Source of the DNA: Planotetraspora sp. A-T 1434
Lineage (GTDB): Bacteria > Actinomycetota > Actinomycetes > Streptosporangiales > Streptosporangiaceae
Assembly: GCF_025420585.1 (NCBI RefSeq)
Contig: NZ_JAOEGB010000017.1
Location: 1-64,000, forward strand
Direction: 5' to 3'
DNA: 64,000 bases
Shown: positions 33,639-43,011 of the stretch, one piece after another
Layout of the letters: the number at the start of each line of letters is the position of its first letter
Numbering within the stretch: the stretch's first letter is position 1
Notes under the pieces: model-generated
The model's input: only the letters and a program-made list of their open reading frames with translations
What the model was told of the DNA's origin: nothing
The model's database searches: none
Position numbers and translations under genes: made by a program

Positions 33639-33667
33639 TGGCCGACTCCCGATACCGTAGTTTCATC

Positions 33668-35071
33668 ATGTCATCTCGCCGAACCGTATCGCTGGTCACA
33701 TTGGGCTGCGCCCGCAACGAGGTCGACTCCGAGGAGCTGGCCGCCCGGCTGGAGGCCGCCGGCTGGCGCATGGGCGACGACGACCCGGACGTCGTCGTCG
33801 TCAACACGTGCGGCTTCATCGACTCGGCGAAGAAGGACTCCATCGACACGCTGCTCGCTGCGGCCGACTCCGGCGCCAAGGTCGTCGCGGCGGGCTGCAT
33901 GGCCGAGCGGTACGGCGAACAGCTCGCCGACGCGCTGCCCGAGGCCGCCGTGATCTCCTTCGACGACTACACGGACATCGGGGCGCGGCTCGACGACGTG
34001 CTGGCCGGCAAGACGCTGACGCCACACTCGCCGCGTGACCGCCGGACGCTGCTGCCCATCACCCCGGTGAACCGTTCGGCCGCGCAGGCGCACATCCCCG
34101 GCCACGGCGCTCTGCCGGACGGCGTCGCGCCCGCCAGCGGCCCGAGGACGCTCAGGAAGCGGCTCTCCGGGGGGCCGGTGGCCTCGCTGAAGCTCGCGTC
34201 CGGCTGCGACCGCCGCTGCACCTTCTGCGCGATCCCGGCGTTCCGCGGGTCGTACGTGTCCAGGAGCCCCGAGGACCTGCTCGCCGAGGCCCGCTGGCTC
34301 GCGGGGGAGGGCGTCAAGGAGCTCGTGCTCGTCAGCGAGAACTCGACCTCCTACGGCAAGGACCTGGGCGACCTGAGGGCCCTGGAGAAGCTGCTGCCCC
34401 AGCTCGCCGGGACCGACGGCATCGAGCGGGTCCGGGTCAGCTACCTCCAGCCGGCCGAGCTCCGCCCCGGCCTGCTCGACGTCATCGCCTCCACCGAGGG
34501 CGTCGCGCCGTACTTCGACCTGTCCTTCCAGCACGCGAGCGGTCCGGTGCTGCGCCGCATGCGGCGCTTCGGCGACCCGCGGCGCTTCCTGGACCTGCTG
34601 GAGCAGATCCGCGAGAAGGCCCCGGAGGCGGGCGTGCGGTCCAACTTCATCGTCGGCTTCCCCGGCGAGACCCAGGACCACTTCGACGAGCTGGTGGGCT
34701 TCCTGGAGGAGGCCAGGCTCGACGTCATCGGAGTCTTCGGTTACTCCGATGAGGACGGCACCGAGGCGTTCTCCTTCGACGGCAAGCTCGACCAGGAGAC
34801 CATCGACGAGCGGGTCGCCGTCCTCACCGAGCTCGCCGAGGAGCTCACGACCCAGCGGGCCGAGGAGCGCATCGGCGCCGACCTGGAGGTGCTCATCGAG
34901 GAGGATCTGGGCGACGGCGGCTACGAGGGGCGTGCGGCGCACCAGGGCCCCGAGGTGGACGGCGCGGTCACCGTGCAGGGCATCGGCCTGGTCTCCGGCC
35001 AGATCGTCCAGGCGGTCGCCGTCGACTCCGAGGGGGTTGACCTGATCGCCCGCATCAAGGCAGGCGCATGA
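33668..35071 (+). CDS. rimO: Ribosomal protein S12 methylthiotransferase
   Basis: Radical-SAM enzyme that methylthiolates the conserved Asp of ribosomal protein S12; 467 aa. The N-terminal UPF0004 domain carries three cluster cysteines ('LGCARNE', 'NTCGF', '[10 protein letters not shown]'). The radical-SAM triad is '[13 protein letters not shown]' (CxxxCxxC). A C-terminal TRAM domain begins near residue 400. A ~40-residue Pro/Ala-rich insertion between UPF0004 and the radical-SAM domain is typical of actinobacterial RimO. ATG 33668 gives the expected N-terminus. Its stop overlaps the pgsA start by 4 bp. Confidence 0.95.
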   Translation: MSSRRTVSLVTLGCARNEVDSEELAARLEAAGWRMGDDDPDVVVVNTCGFIDSAKKDSIDTLLAAADSGAKVVAAGCMAERYGEQLADALPEAAVISFDDYTDIGARLDDVLAGKTLTPHSPRDRRTLLPITPVNRSAAQAHIPGHGALPDGVAPASGPRTLRKRLSGGPVASLKLASGCDRRCTFCAIPAFRGSYVSRSPEDLLAEARWLAGEGVKELVLVSENSTSYGKDLGDLRALEKLLPQLAGTDGIERVRVSYLQPAELRPGLLDVIASTEGVAPYFDLSFQHASGPVLRRMRRFGDPRRFLDLLEQIREKAPEAGVRSNFIVGFPGETQDHFDELVGFLEEARLDVIGVFGYSDEDGTEAFSFDGKLDQETIDERVAVLTELAEELTTQRAEERIGADLEVLIEEDLGDGGYEGRAAHQGPEVDGAVTVQGIGLVSGQIVQAVAVDSEGVDLIARIKAGA

Positions 35072-35814
35072 CGGAGCGCATCGAGCCACCGGTCGGCGCG
35101 CCGCCGAGCACCCCGGAGATGGTGCCGGGACCGTCCGCGTCCCCGGTCGCCGATGCGCGAGCCGATGCGCCGGCGGACGTCCGGGTCGCCGCGTTGGCCG
35201 ACGCCCTGGACGAGGCCGGGTGCGACGCGCCCGCCGATGTCGCGCTCGCCGGGCAGGTGCGGCGGGTGAGCACCTGGAACATCGCGAACGCGCTGACCAT
35301 CGCGCGGCTGGCCATCGTGCCGGTCTTCACGGTGTTCCTCTTCTTCGAGGGGCCGGGCTGGCGGATCGCCGCCTTGGGGGTCTTCCTCCTCGCGTCCCTC
35401 ACCGACCAGCTCGACGGCTGGCTCGCCCGCAAGTACGCCCTGATCACCGACTTCGGGAAGATCGCCGACCCGATCGCGGACAAGGCGCTGATCGGCGCGG
35501 CGCTGGTCAGCCTGTCGATCCTCGGTGAGATCCCGTGGTGGGTCACCATCGTGATCATCGCCAGGGAGGCGGGGGTGACCCTGCTGCGCTTCATGGTGAT
35601 CCGGCACGGCGTCATCCCGGCGAGCTACGGCGGCAAGGTCAAGACCGTGCTGCAGATCCTGGCCATCGCGCTCTACATCGTGCCGGGGATCCCGGGGCTG
35701 GTGCGGTGGGCCGCCATGGGCCTGGCGCTGGCCGTGACCGTGGGCACTGGCGCCGACTACGTGGTCCGGGCGATCCGGCTCAGGCAGGTGGCGAGGAGCG
35801 CGAGAGCCGAATGA
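35068..35814 (+). CDS. pgsA: CDP-diacylglycerol-glycerol-3-phosphate 3-phosphatidyltransferase
   Basis: Integral membrane enzyme making phosphatidylglycerol phosphate; 248 aa. An unusually long hydrophilic Pro/Ala-rich N-terminal extension of about 65 residues precedes the CDP-alcohol phosphotransferase domain. The catalytic motif is intact as '[20 protein letters not shown]' plus the following Asp. Hydrophobic segments '[13 protein letters not shown]', '[14 protein letters not shown]' and '[17 protein letters not shown]' are visible. ATG 35068 overlaps the rimO stop (ATGA), so the long N-terminus appears genuine, though an internal start near '[15 protein letters not shown]' is possible. Confidence 0.92.
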   Translation: MTERIEPPVGAPPSTPEMVPGPSASPVADARADAPADVRVAALADALDEAGCDAPADVALAGQVRRVSTWNIANALTIARLAIVPVFTVFLFFEGPGWRIAALGVFLLASLTDQLDGWLARKYALITDFGKIADPIADKALIGAALVSLSILGEIPWWVTIVIIAREAGVTLLRFMVIRHGVIPASYGGKVKTVLQILAIALYIVPGIPGLVRWAAMGLALAVTVGTGADYVVRAIRLRQVARSARAE

Positions 35815-35817
35815 CGA

Positions 35818-35877
35818 GCAGCCGAGTGGTGGGCAGCCGAGTGGTGAGCGGCCCAATGGTGAGCGGCCGATGATGGG
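35818..35877 (+). repeat. 15-bp tandem repeat leading into cinA
   Basis: Four consecutive 15-bp units (GCAGCCGAGTGGTGG, GCAGCCGAGTGGTGA, GCGGCCCAATGGTGA, GCGGCCGATGATGGG) fill the pgsA-cinA gap. The start codon(s) of the downstream gene lie in the last unit, so repeat expansion may have shaped its leader. Confidence 0.85.
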
Positions 35878-36364
35878 CACCGCGGCGCAGATCCTCTCCC
35901 TGCTGGTCCGGCAGGGAGCCACGGTGTCCGTGGCCGAGTCGCTGACCGGCGGGCTGATCGGCGCGACGCTGACCGGGCCCATGGGGGCCTCGGCGGCCTT
36001 CCGCGGCGGCGTCGTCGCGTACGCGACCGAGCTGAAGTCGTCCCTGCTCGATGTGCCCTGTGACCTGCTGGACAAGGAGGGCGCGGTGCATCCCGACGTG
36101 GCCGAGGCGATGGCCGGGGGAGTGCGCAATCTCACAAAGTCCGACTACGGCCTCGCGGTGACCGGGGTCGCCGGTCCCGACACGCAGGACGGCAAGCCGG
36201 TGGGCACGGTCCACATCGCCCTGTGGGGCCCGGACGGCCGTGTCTGGCACCGGGACGTACGCCTCAACGGGGACCGCGACGCGATCAGAAAGACGACATG
36301 TATGGAGGCTTTGGACCTGCTTAGAGGTGTGCTGGAGGCAAATTTGGGGGAACATTCCGGGTGA
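35870..36364 (+). CDS. CinA C-terminal domain protein (NMN amidohydrolase, PncC-like)
   Basis: Stand-alone CinA C-terminal domain of 164 aa, probably deamidating nicotinamide mononucleotide in NAD recycling. Motifs: '[20 protein letters not shown]', '[19 protein letters not shown]', '[18 protein letters not shown]' and '[20 protein letters not shown]'. The N-terminal molybdopterin-like domain of full CinA is absent, as in other actinobacteria. Start ATG 35870 or ATG 35873; both lie in the 15-bp repeat and neither has a strong Shine-Dalgarno. Confidence 0.9.
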   Translation: MMGTAAQILSLLVRQGATVSVAESLTGGLIGATLTGPMGASAAFRGGVVAYATELKSSLLDVPCDLLDKEGAVHPDVAEAMAGGVRNLTKSDYGLAVTGVAGPDTQDGKPVGTVHIALWGPDGRVWHRDVRLNGDRDAIRKTTCMEALDLLRGVLEANLGEHSG

Positions 36365-36617
36365 TTACCGCGTTACGTCCCCAGCGAACATGCTCACCAC
36401 GGTCTGCCGCGGTGTTGCTCTCTACAGGTACGGTGGAGCTGTGAGTGAGGTCCGTGAGCCATCGGCGAGGAGCAAGTCAGGCGCACGCCCGGCGAAGGGG
36501 CCGAGCGAACCAATGATGACGGCGAGGAGTATGTACGAAGGGCGTTCGAAGAACGGGCGAAATGAGCCCACCGCGCGAGGCGTCGTGAAGGCGCCCCCGC
36601 TGGGGAGGGAGCGACAG

Positions 36618-36974
36618 ATGATCCTGCTGCGTCAGCTGCTCGGTGACGTGCTGCGGCGGCTGAGGGTGCGGCAGAATCGCACCCTTCGCGAGGTGTCGAC
36701 TCTGGCCCGTGTCTCACTCGGCTACCTGTCCGAGGTGGAGCGCGGTCAGAAGGAGGCGTCCTCGGAGCTGCTCGCCTCGATCTGTGGCGCGCTCGGCGTG
36801 CCGCTTTCCCAGGTGCTGCGTGAGGTTTCCGACCAGTTCGCGCTCGCCGAGCTTCAGGCTGCCCCGGTTCTGGCCGATGTGCCGGAGCACGAGCGGCTGC
36901 CCATTCCGGAGACCGTCCCGGCCGGTCCGGACTTCGGTGGTTTCCCCGAGGTCAAGGACATGGTCGCCGCTTGA
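36618..36974 (+). CDS. clgR: ClgR-like XRE regulator of Clp proteolysis
   Basis: Helix-turn-helix activator of 118 aa. The diagnostic stretch '[20 protein letters not shown]' followed by '[20 protein letters not shown]' is the ClgR/PopR signature. In other actinobacteria this protein activates clp protease and stress genes. The frame is open upstream to 36240, but ATG 36618 ('[20 protein letters not shown]') gives the family-typical N-terminus with GGAGGG before it. Its stop is one base from the convergent nei stop. The 253 bp between cinA and this start contain only low-complexity upstream reading frame and presumably its promoter. Confidence 0.88.
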   Translation: MILLRQLLGDVLRRLRVRQNRTLREVSTLARVSLGYLSEVERGQKEASSELLASICGALGVPLSQVLREVSDQFALAELQAAPVLADVPEHERLPIPETVPAGPDFGGFPEVKDMVAA

Positions 36975-37760
36975 TCAGCCTGGCTGGCACGCCGGGCACC
37001 AGTAGATCAGCCGTTCGTACGGCTGTGCGCCCATCTCTCCGCGACTGACCGGATTACCGCAACGACGGCAAGGGCGGCGCGCCCTGCCGTACACGAACAG
37101 TGAGCGCCCCGGTCGAAGGTCGCCCGTCGTGACGGGCAGCGGAGCGTCCTTGCTCGTGTCCATGAGTTCGTGCGCGAGCGTCACCAGCGACTCCAGATCA
37201 CCGGGTGGGATCGACCCCACCGTGCGCCACGGCGACAGACGGGCCCCGAACAGCGTCTCGGCCCGCCAGATCGTGCCGATCCCCGCCAGGACGCTCTGGT
37301 CCAGGAGCGCCTCCCCGATCGTGCGGCCGGGGTCTTCCAGCAGGTTCCGTACGGCTGCCGCGGCGTCCCAGTCCGGCCCGAGCAGATCGGGCCCGAGATG
37401 GCCGACGACCCGGTCCTCCCGGTCCGTGGGGACCAGGTCCACCATTCCGAGCTTGATCCCCATGGCCTGCCATTGGGCGTTGGCCAGGATCAGCCGGACG
37501 ACATCGCCCCTGGGCGCCGGGCGTCCGGCCGGGGAGACCCGCCAGCTTCCGTCCATCCGCAGATGCGTGTGGACCGTCAGGCCGCCCTCCACGCGTGTGA
37601 GGATGTGCTTTCCGCGCGGGACGGTCGTGAGGACGGCTCGGCCGCGCAGGTCGGCGGTGGCGTGCCGGGGCACCCGGAAGTCGGACCGGGTCAGCGTCCG
37701 GCCGTCGAGCGCCTCCCTCAGCCGTTTCGCCGTCCGGTAGACGGCGTCACCTTCGGGCAT
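36975..37760 (-). CDS. Fpg/Nei-family DNA glycosylase (endonuclease VIII-like)
   Basis: Base-excision repair glycosylase/AP lyase for oxidised bases; 261 aa. It starts with the catalytic 'MPEGDAVYRTAKRL' (Pro after Met, Glu), has an H2TH region ('TIGEALLDQSVLAGIGTIWR') and ends in a zinc finger ('PCRRCGNPVSRGEM' and 'YWCPACQPG'). The D after MPEG places it with the Nei-type proteins of actinobacteria and away from Fpg (MPELPE). Convergent with clgR; 18 bp upstream of it an Rrf2 gene ends on the same strand. Confidence 0.93.
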   Translation of the reverse strand: MPEGDAVYRTAKRLREALDGRTLTRSDFRVPRHATADLRGRAVLTTVPRGKHILTRVEGGLTVHTHLRMDGSWRVSPAGRPAPRGDVVRLILANAQWQAMGIKLGMVDLVPTDREDRVVGHLGPDLLGPDWDAAAAVRNLLEDPGRTIGEALLDQSVLAGIGTIWRAETLFGARLSPWRTVGSIPPGDLESLVTLAHELMDTSKDAPLPVTTGDLRPGRSLFVYGRARRPCRRCGNPVSRGEMGAQPYERLIYWCPACQPG

Positions 37761-37778
37761 GCGTCACCTTCGGGCATG

Positions 37779-38243
37779 TCAGACCGGCGTGTGCGAGTCC
37801 CACGCGGAGGGGTCGGACGACAGCTCGGTCACCCGCGGCGGCAGCTCGCCCTTGGCGATCTGCTCCAGCGTGACCGCTTCGAGGATGGCCCGCTCACTGG
37901 CCCGCAGCGCGATCCACACCTGCTGGAGGGCCTGGGCGGCGCCCAGATAACCGACGTGCTCGGGACGCTCTCCGCGGACGTTGGCCAGTGGGCCGTCCAC
38001 CGCGCGGATCACGTCGGCCAGGGAGATCTGGCCGGCCGGACGGGCCAGGACGTAGCCCCCCTCTGGACCCCGCTGGCCACGGACAAGGCCGGCGCGGCGC
38101 ATCTGGAGCAGGATGTTCTCCAGGTATTTGGGGGGCATCTCCTGCCCCTTGGCCAGCTCGCCCACCGTGGTGGGTCCCTCGCCCGCGGCGGCGAGCTCGG
38201 CGGCGGCACGGAGTGCGTAGTCGACACGGGCAGAAAGTCGCAT
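37779..38243 (-). CDS. Rrf2-family regulator lacking cluster cysteines
   Basis: Winged-helix regulator of 154 aa: 'MRLSARVDYALRAAAELAAA' start, 'KYLENILLQMRRAGLVRGQR' and 'GPEGGYVLARPAGQISLADV' (Rrf2 wing). I find no cysteine in the protein, so unlike IscR, NsrR or RsrR it cannot hold an Fe-S cluster by the normal ligands. Start ATG 38243; the frame open to 38315 overlaps the divergent photolyase promoter. It is divergent from the photolyase gene, 95 bp apart, which makes that gene a candidate target. Confidence 0.88.
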   Translation of the reverse strand: MRLSARVDYALRAAAELAAAGEGPTTVGELAKGQEMPPKYLENILLQMRRAGLVRGQRGPEGGYVLARPAGQISLADVIRAVDGPLANVRGERPEHVGYLGAAQALQQVWIALRASERAILEAVTLEQIAKGELPPRVTELSSDPSAWDSHTPV

Positions 38244-38338
38244 GTAGTCGATTATCCCGCCTGGTTGGCACTGGTTAGACGGCAACCTGACAAGTGGCCC
38301 CATCAATGTCGTCAACCGGCACGGTCGTAGCCTGAAGC

Positions 38339-39820
38339 ATGGGGAAAGCGACCAGACGATGGCTGTTCGCCGACCAGCTCGGGGACCACTTCCTGGACTC
38401 TCCCGACCAGCCGGTGCTGCTGGTCGAGGCCCGGTCGGTGCTGCGGAGAAGGCGCTTCCACCGGCAGAAGGCCCATCTGGTGCTCTCCGCCCTCCGCCAC
38501 CGCGCCGCCGAGCTCGGCGACCAGGCGGTCTTCGCCAGAACCCGCACGTACGGTGAGGCGCTCGACCGGGTCAAGGGCGAGCTGAGCGTCTGCCAGCCGA
38601 CCAGCCACGCGGCGCTCGCCTTCGTCTCCGGCCTGGAGGGGGTGGCCGTACTGCCCGCGCGGGGCTTCACCACATCCCAGGAGGACTTCGCCGCCTGGGC
38701 GGCCGGGCGCGGCCGCCACAGGCTGCTCATGGAGGACTTCTACCGCGAGGCCCGGCGGCGGCTCGACGTGCTGATGGAGGGCGACGAACCCGTGGGAGGC
38801 CGGTGGAACTTCGACGCCGACAACCGGGAGCCTCCGCCGCCGCGCGGTCTCGGCATCCCCGCGCCGTGGTGCCCGGAGGAGGACGAGATCGACGCGGAGG
38901 TGCGCCGCGACCTCGACCGCTGGGAACGCGACGGTGAGGTGTCCTTCGTCGGCAGGGACGCGCCGCGCGCCTTCCCCGCCACCCGGGGCGAGGCGGCCGA
39001 GGCGCTGGCGCACTTCGTCGCCCACCGGCTGCCGGCCTTCGGGCCCCACCAGGACGCCATGCTCTCCGGCGACCGGGTGATGGCGCACAGCATGCTGTCG
39101 CCCGCGCTCAATCTGGGCCTGCTCGACCCGATGGAGTGCGTCCGGGCGGCGGAGACGGCCTACAGGCGGGGCAGGGCGCCGCTGGCCGGAGTCGAGGGCT
39201 ATGTGCGGCAGCTCATCGGCTGGCGTGACTACATCTGGCACCTCTACTGGCACCTCGGGCCGGACTACCGTGACGAGAACCTGCTGGCCGCCCACACCCC
39301 GCTGCCCCGGTGGTTCGCGGAGCTCGACGCCGACGCGGTGGAGGCACGCTGCCTGTCGTGGGCGCTCGCGCAGGTCCGCGACCACGGGTTCACCCACCAC
39401 ATCGTCCGCCTGATGGTGCTGGGCAACTACGCGCTCCAGCGTGGGTTCGACCCGCGTCAGCTCAGCGACTGGTTCCACCGCTGTTTCGTTGACGGCTACG
39501 ACTGGGTGATGACGCCCAACGTCGTCGGCATGTCCCAGCACGCCGACGGCGGCGTGCTCGCCACCAAGCCGTACGCCGCGAGCGGCGCCTACATCAACCG
39601 GATGAGCGACTTCTGCGGGGAGTGCCGCTACCGCCCCAACCGGCGGACCGGAGACGACGCCTGCCCGTACACCACGGGCTACTGGTCGTTCATCGCGCGC
39701 AACGCGGACCGGATGGCGGCCAACCCGCGCATGGCCCGCAGTGTGTACGGCATGCGCAAGCTGGCCGACATCGACGAGGTGCGCGAGCACGAGGCCGCCC
39801 GGGGGGACGCGCCGCCCTGA
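38339..39820 (+). CDS. FeS bacterial cryptochrome/(6-4) photolyase-like protein
   Basis: Flavoprotein of the FeS-BCP/PhrB class (Pfam DPRP type), 493 aa. Four Fe-S cysteines are Cys338, Cys426, Cys429 and Cys442 ('ARCLSW', 'DFCGECRY', 'DDACPYTT'); their spacing of 88, 3 and 13 is the same as I recall for Agrobacterium PhrB. The N-terminal antenna domain starts 'RWLFADQLGDHFLD', and the FAD region includes 'YVRQLIGWRDYIWHLYW' and 'YDWVMTPNVVGMSQHADGG'. It probably repairs (6-4) photoproducts in light. Start ATG 38339. Convergent with the membrane EEP gene. Confidence 0.92.
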   Translation: MGKATRRWLFADQLGDHFLDSPDQPVLLVEARSVLRRRRFHRQKAHLVLSALRHRAAELGDQAVFARTRTYGEALDRVKGELSVCQPTSHAALAFVSGLEGVAVLPARGFTTSQEDFAAWAAGRGRHRLLMEDFYREARRRLDVLMEGDEPVGGRWNFDADNREPPPPRGLGIPAPWCPEEDEIDAEVRRDLDRWERDGEVSFVGRDAPRAFPATRGEAAEALAHFVAHRLPAFGPHQDAMLSGDRVMAHSMLSPALNLGLLDPMECVRAAETAYRRGRAPLAGVEGYVRQLIGWRDYIWHLYWHLGPDYRDENLLAAHTPLPRWFAELDADAVEARCLSWALAQVRDHGFTHHIVRLMVLGNYALQRGFDPRQLSDWFHRCFVDGYDWVMTPNVVGMSQHADGGVLATKPYAASGAYINRMSDFCGECRYRPNRRTGDDACPYTTGYWSFIARNADRMAANPRMARSVYGMRKLADIDEVREHEAARGDAPP

Positions 39821-39822
39821 CC

Positions 39823-41655
39823 TCAGGTGAGGCGCAGCCTCACGACGACGGGGAGATGATCGGAGAACGGCACCCGCGGCGCGTCGGCCTCGATCGCCTC
39901 CAGACCCCGGCCGATCAGCACGTGGTCGATCCGCTTCACCGGGCGGTCGGCGGGCGAGGTGAGGGGATCGCCGAGCGCGATCAGGGGGTCGGACAGCCCC
40001 GCGGCCTCCAGTACGCGCATCTCGGGGTCCGACGGGGTGGTGTTGAGGTCGCCCGCCAGGATCACGGGGCGGGGCTCGGCGAACCCCATCCCACGGGGCA
40101 GGGCGCCCGCCGCCAGCCGCCTGACGATGGCGGCGACCTCGGGAGCCTGTCCCGGAGGAGCCTGGAGGTGCGTGTTGACGATCCCGACCTGGCGCCCGCC
40201 GACGCTCAGCACAATGGACTGCGCCTGCGCGCCCGTCGGGTGGCCGTGCCGCCCGAGCGGGACCGACGTCACCTCCCGGACCGGCAGGTTGGTGAGCACC
40301 GCGTCCCCCCACAGATGACCGGCGGCGGGGGCGAAGCGGTAGCGCATGCCGAGGCCCCTGGCGATCCGCGCGAGGTCGTCGTGTCCGCCGTTGAGCAGCC
40401 AGCCCCGGTCGACCTCGCTGAGCAGCACGACGTCGGGGTGCCTGGTCCGGGCCCAGGCCGCGATCCGGTCGAGGTCCAGGGTCCCCCTGAGGCCGAAGCC
40501 CATCCGGATGTTGTAGGCGACGAGCGTGAGCTCCGCCTTTCCGGTCTCCCGCCCGGCCGGAAGGGTCTGCCAGGTCGTCAGCCCGGCGAGCAGGCCCAGC
40601 GACACCGATACGTGGATCCACTTTTTCGGCGCCCGCCGCACCGGTTCGGCCCCATGCCGCCGGGCCGTCCGCGCGGCGATCACGGTGACCAGTACGGCCA
40701 CCGCCACGGGCACCGGCCAGTTGGGAAAGCCCAGATCGGCGTCATAGGCGGCGTAATAGAGAAAGGCGGCCACGAGGAACACCGCCATCCCGCCCAGGAG
40801 CGCCGCGCCGTTCCTCCGCCCCGGCGTCGTGCCGAGCCCGGCGAGGCCCACGCAGGCGCCGAGGGCGGCCGCCGCCACCAGGGTGGGCACGCCGGTCACG
40901 CCGCCTTCGGCGAGCGCCACCCCGAGGACCAGGAAGAGCCCGGCCCACCAGCCCCACCGGGTCGTCCACGCGTAGACGACGGCCGCGCAGAGTGCCACGA
41001 CCCGCAGCGCGACGGACAGGGCGGTGAACGGCGCCGAGTGCGACTCCGTCTGGTCGACCAGGAAGCCCGTGCCGCCGAAGCACATGCCGGTGAGCAGGAG
41101 CGCCGGGCCGAACACGAACCAGACGGCGGCGGGCGCGAGATCGCCGGACGGGGGCGAAAGCCGTACCGACCAGAGGAAGAGCGCGCAGATCATGACTACG
41201 GCGAGCCAGGGGAGCGGGCCGTCGCGCCAGACCAAATCGACCTGGTCGAGCGTCATATGCAGGATCATCGAGGCGGCGAGCCCGGCCATCAGCGCGGTGG
41301 GGACGACGTCGCGTTCCGTCGTGCGGGCGGAGCCGTACAGGAAGACGAGACCCGCGGACACGCCCGCGGATGCCAGGTAGAGCTGGGGCGGGCCGCCGCC
41401 GGTCGCCTGCAGGCCCAGGCGGGCCGCCACGAGCAGGGCCGCGCCGCCTATCTGGATCCAGCGTGGCGTCACCAGGCGGGACAGGGGGATCGCGGCGAAC
41501 GGGATCGCGAACCAGGCCGCCGCGAACAGGCCCATCCGCTCCGGTGGCGTATCGCCCGCTCTGCCGTACAAAGTGATGAGAGAGGGTAGGAAAACTCTTA
41601 ACAGATCGAAGAGCAGCGGCACGCCTAAAACCAGGGCCCAGTGCTTCTTCCACAT
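39823..41655 (-). CDS. Membrane protein with C-terminal endonuclease/exonuclease/phosphatase domain
   Basis: Protein of 610 aa. The first ~360 residues are a chain of roughly 11-12 hydrophobic segments. The last ~250 residues are an EEP-fold hydrolase: 'LVAYNIRMGFGLRGTLDLDR', 'VVLLSEVDRGWLLNGGHDD' (catalytic Glu), 'VNTHLQAPPG', 'PVILAGDLNTTPSD' (DxN) and 'PFSDHLPVVVRL' (SDH). The catalytic set is complete. Substrate is unknown; a membrane-linked phosphodiesterase acting on lipid or glycan is plausible. Start: ATG 41655 ('MWKKHWALVLGV') has a GAGGAA Shine-Dalgarno; the frame continues 19 codons upstream. Confidence 0.82.
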   Translation of the reverse strand: MWKKHWALVLGVPLLFDLLRVFLPSLITLYGRAGDTPPERMGLFAAAWFAIPFAAIPLSRLVTPRWIQIGGAALLVAARLGLQATGGGPPQLYLASAGVSAGLVFLYGSARTTERDVVPTALMAGLAASMILHMTLDQVDLVWRDGPLPWLAVVMICALFLWSVRLSPPSGDLAPAAVWFVFGPALLLTGMCFGGTGFLVDQTESHSAPFTALSVALRVVALCAAVVYAWTTRWGWWAGLFLVLGVALAEGGVTGVPTLVAAAALGACVGLAGLGTTPGRRNGAALLGGMAVFLVAAFLYYAAYDADLGFPNWPVPVAVAVLVTVIAARTARRHGAEPVRRAPKKWIHVSVSLGLLAGLTTWQTLPAGRETGKAELTLVAYNIRMGFGLRGTLDLDRIAAWARTRHPDVVLLSEVDRGWLLNGGHDDLARIARGLGMRYRFAPAAGHLWGDAVLTNLPVREVTSVPLGRHGHPTGAQAQSIVLSVGGRQVGIVNTHLQAPPGQAPEVAAIVRRLAAGALPRGMGFAEPRPVILAGDLNTTPSDPEMRVLEAAGLSDPLIALGDPLTSPADRPVKRIDHVLIGRGLEAIEADAPRVPFSDHLPVVVRLRLT

Positions 41656-41734
41656 GAGTCTTCCTCGTGTCTGGTCAGAGAGGTATGAGAGCCGGTCCAC
41701 AGCGTTCCACATGCTTGTTCGCTCGCTAAGCTTG

Positions 41735-41750
41735 CAGGAAACTTTGTTGA
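41735..41750. promoter_or_regulatory. ROK-type operator before the first ROK gene
   Basis: CAGGAAACTTTGTTGA, 59 bp upstream of the ROK start. It shares GAAACTTT and flanking bases with the site at 47866-47881. Motifs of the GGAAACTTTCC type are known for actinomycete ROK regulators. Confidence 0.5.
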
Positions 41751-41808
41751 CGATTTGCCAGCGCAGATTGTTGGAGCGCGACGGGGGCCCACCATAGAAA
41801 GCAGGAGC

Positions 41809-42987
41809 ATGGAGCGACGACCTGGGGTGCCCAGGCTGCTCCGGGAGATCAACGACCGGGCCGCCCTGGAGCTGCTGCTGGCCTCGGGACCGCTGACGCG
41901 GGGCCAGATCGGCGAGCTGACAGGGCTGTCCAAGGTCACCGCCTCCCAGACGCTGGCCCGCCTCGAAGAGCGCGGCCTGGTCGAGGTCGTCGGTGAACAG
42001 GCCGGGAACCGCGGGCCCAACGCCGCTCTCTACGGCGTCATCCCGTCATGCGCGTACGTCGCCGGGCTGGACGTGGGCCCCGACTCGGTCACCGCGGCGA
42101 TCGCCGACATCAACGGCGACGTGGTCGCCGAGGTCACGGCCTCGCCGAACGGCCACGACGACCCGGTGTCCATCGTCCACAACGCGGTCGTGAAGGCCTG
42201 CCGGTCGGCCAAGGTCGCGCTGTCGCGGCTGCGCGGTGTCGTGATCGGCACGCCCGGCGTCGTGGACCCCCGCACCGGAGACGTGCGGTTCTCCTTCGAC
42301 CTGCCGCACTGGCACGAGGGCATCCACGAGGCGCTCGCCAGGGATCTGCGCCGCGACGTGACGATCGAGAACGACGTGAACCTGGTCGCGATCGCCGAGC
42401 GGGCCAAGGGCGCCGCCCAGGAGGTCGACGACTTCGTCCTCCTGTGGGTCGGCCGGGGCATCGGCCTGGCGGTCGTGCTCGGCGGGCGGCTGCACCGGGG
42501 CCGCTCCGGCAGCGCGGGTGAGATCGGCTATCTGCCGGTTCCCGGCGTCCCATTGGCTGAGGACGTCAAGGCGACGCCTGGGCGGATGCCGTCGCTCGCC
42601 GGCGGCCTCCAGTCCCTCATCAGCGCCGAGGCCGTGACCGAGCTCGCCGGGGAGTACGGCTTCGCCGAGGGCGGCGCGGCCGACCGGGTGACCGCGGCCG
42701 TGTCCGCGGGGACGGACGGCGACCGGATGCTGGACGAGATCGCCTCCCGGCTCGCCCTCGGCGTCGCGTCGGTGTGCGTGGTGCTCGACCCGGGCCTCGT
42801 GGTGCTGGCCGGCGAGATCGGCCTCGCGGGAGGCGCGAGCCTGACCACCCGAGTGGAGGAGGCGGTCGCCCGGATCTGCCCCATCCGCCCCCAGGTGGTC
42901 ACGAGCGAGGTGGACGGCAGCCCCGTGCTCCGGGGCGCCGTCCTCGCCGCGCTCGAACAGGCCCGTGAGGAGATCTTCGCGTCGTAG
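41809..42987 (+). CDS. ROK-family transcriptional regulator 1
   Basis: Sugar-responsive repressor of 392 aa. An N-terminal winged HTH ('GPLTRGQIGELTGLSKVTAS') is followed by a ROK/actin-fold sugar-binding domain ('DVGPDSVTAAIADINGDVVA', 'GVVIGTPGVVDPRTGDV', 'ENDVNLVAIAERAKGAA', 'GSAGEIGYLPV'). The CxCGxxGC zinc motif of classical ROK kinases is missing. Start ATG 41809 matches the paralogue's N-terminus ('RPGxPRLLRxINDRAALELL'), although its Shine-Dalgarno is close-spaced. It is clearly paralogous with the ROK gene at 47926-49089, which flanks the other side of the hydrolase/ABC operon. Confidence 0.9.
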   Translation: MERRPGVPRLLREINDRAALELLLASGPLTRGQIGELTGLSKVTASQTLARLEERGLVEVVGEQAGNRGPNAALYGVIPSCAYVAGLDVGPDSVTAAIADINGDVVAEVTASPNGHDDPVSIVHNAVVKACRSAKVALSRLRGVVIGTPGVVDPRTGDVRFSFDLPHWHEGIHEALARDLRRDVTIENDVNLVAIAERAKGAAQEVDDFVLLWVGRGIGLAVVLGGRLHRGRSGSAGEIGYLPVPGVPLAEDVKATPGRMPSLAGGLQSLISAEAVTELAGEYGFAEGGAADRVTAAVSAGTDGDRMLDEIASRLALGVASVCVVLDPGLVVLAGEIGLAGGASLTTRVEEAVARICPIRPQVVTSEVDGSPVLRGAVLAALEQAREEIFAS

Positions 42988-43011
42988 CCGTAAACGCTGG
43001 GCCGTCAACGC

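Noticed and set aside
39622-41589. Long rightward ORF opposite the membrane EEP gene
   Set aside because: Low-complexity Arg/Gly/Pro/His sequence typical of the antisense of a high-GC gene; the opposite strand has TM helices and a full EEP motif set.
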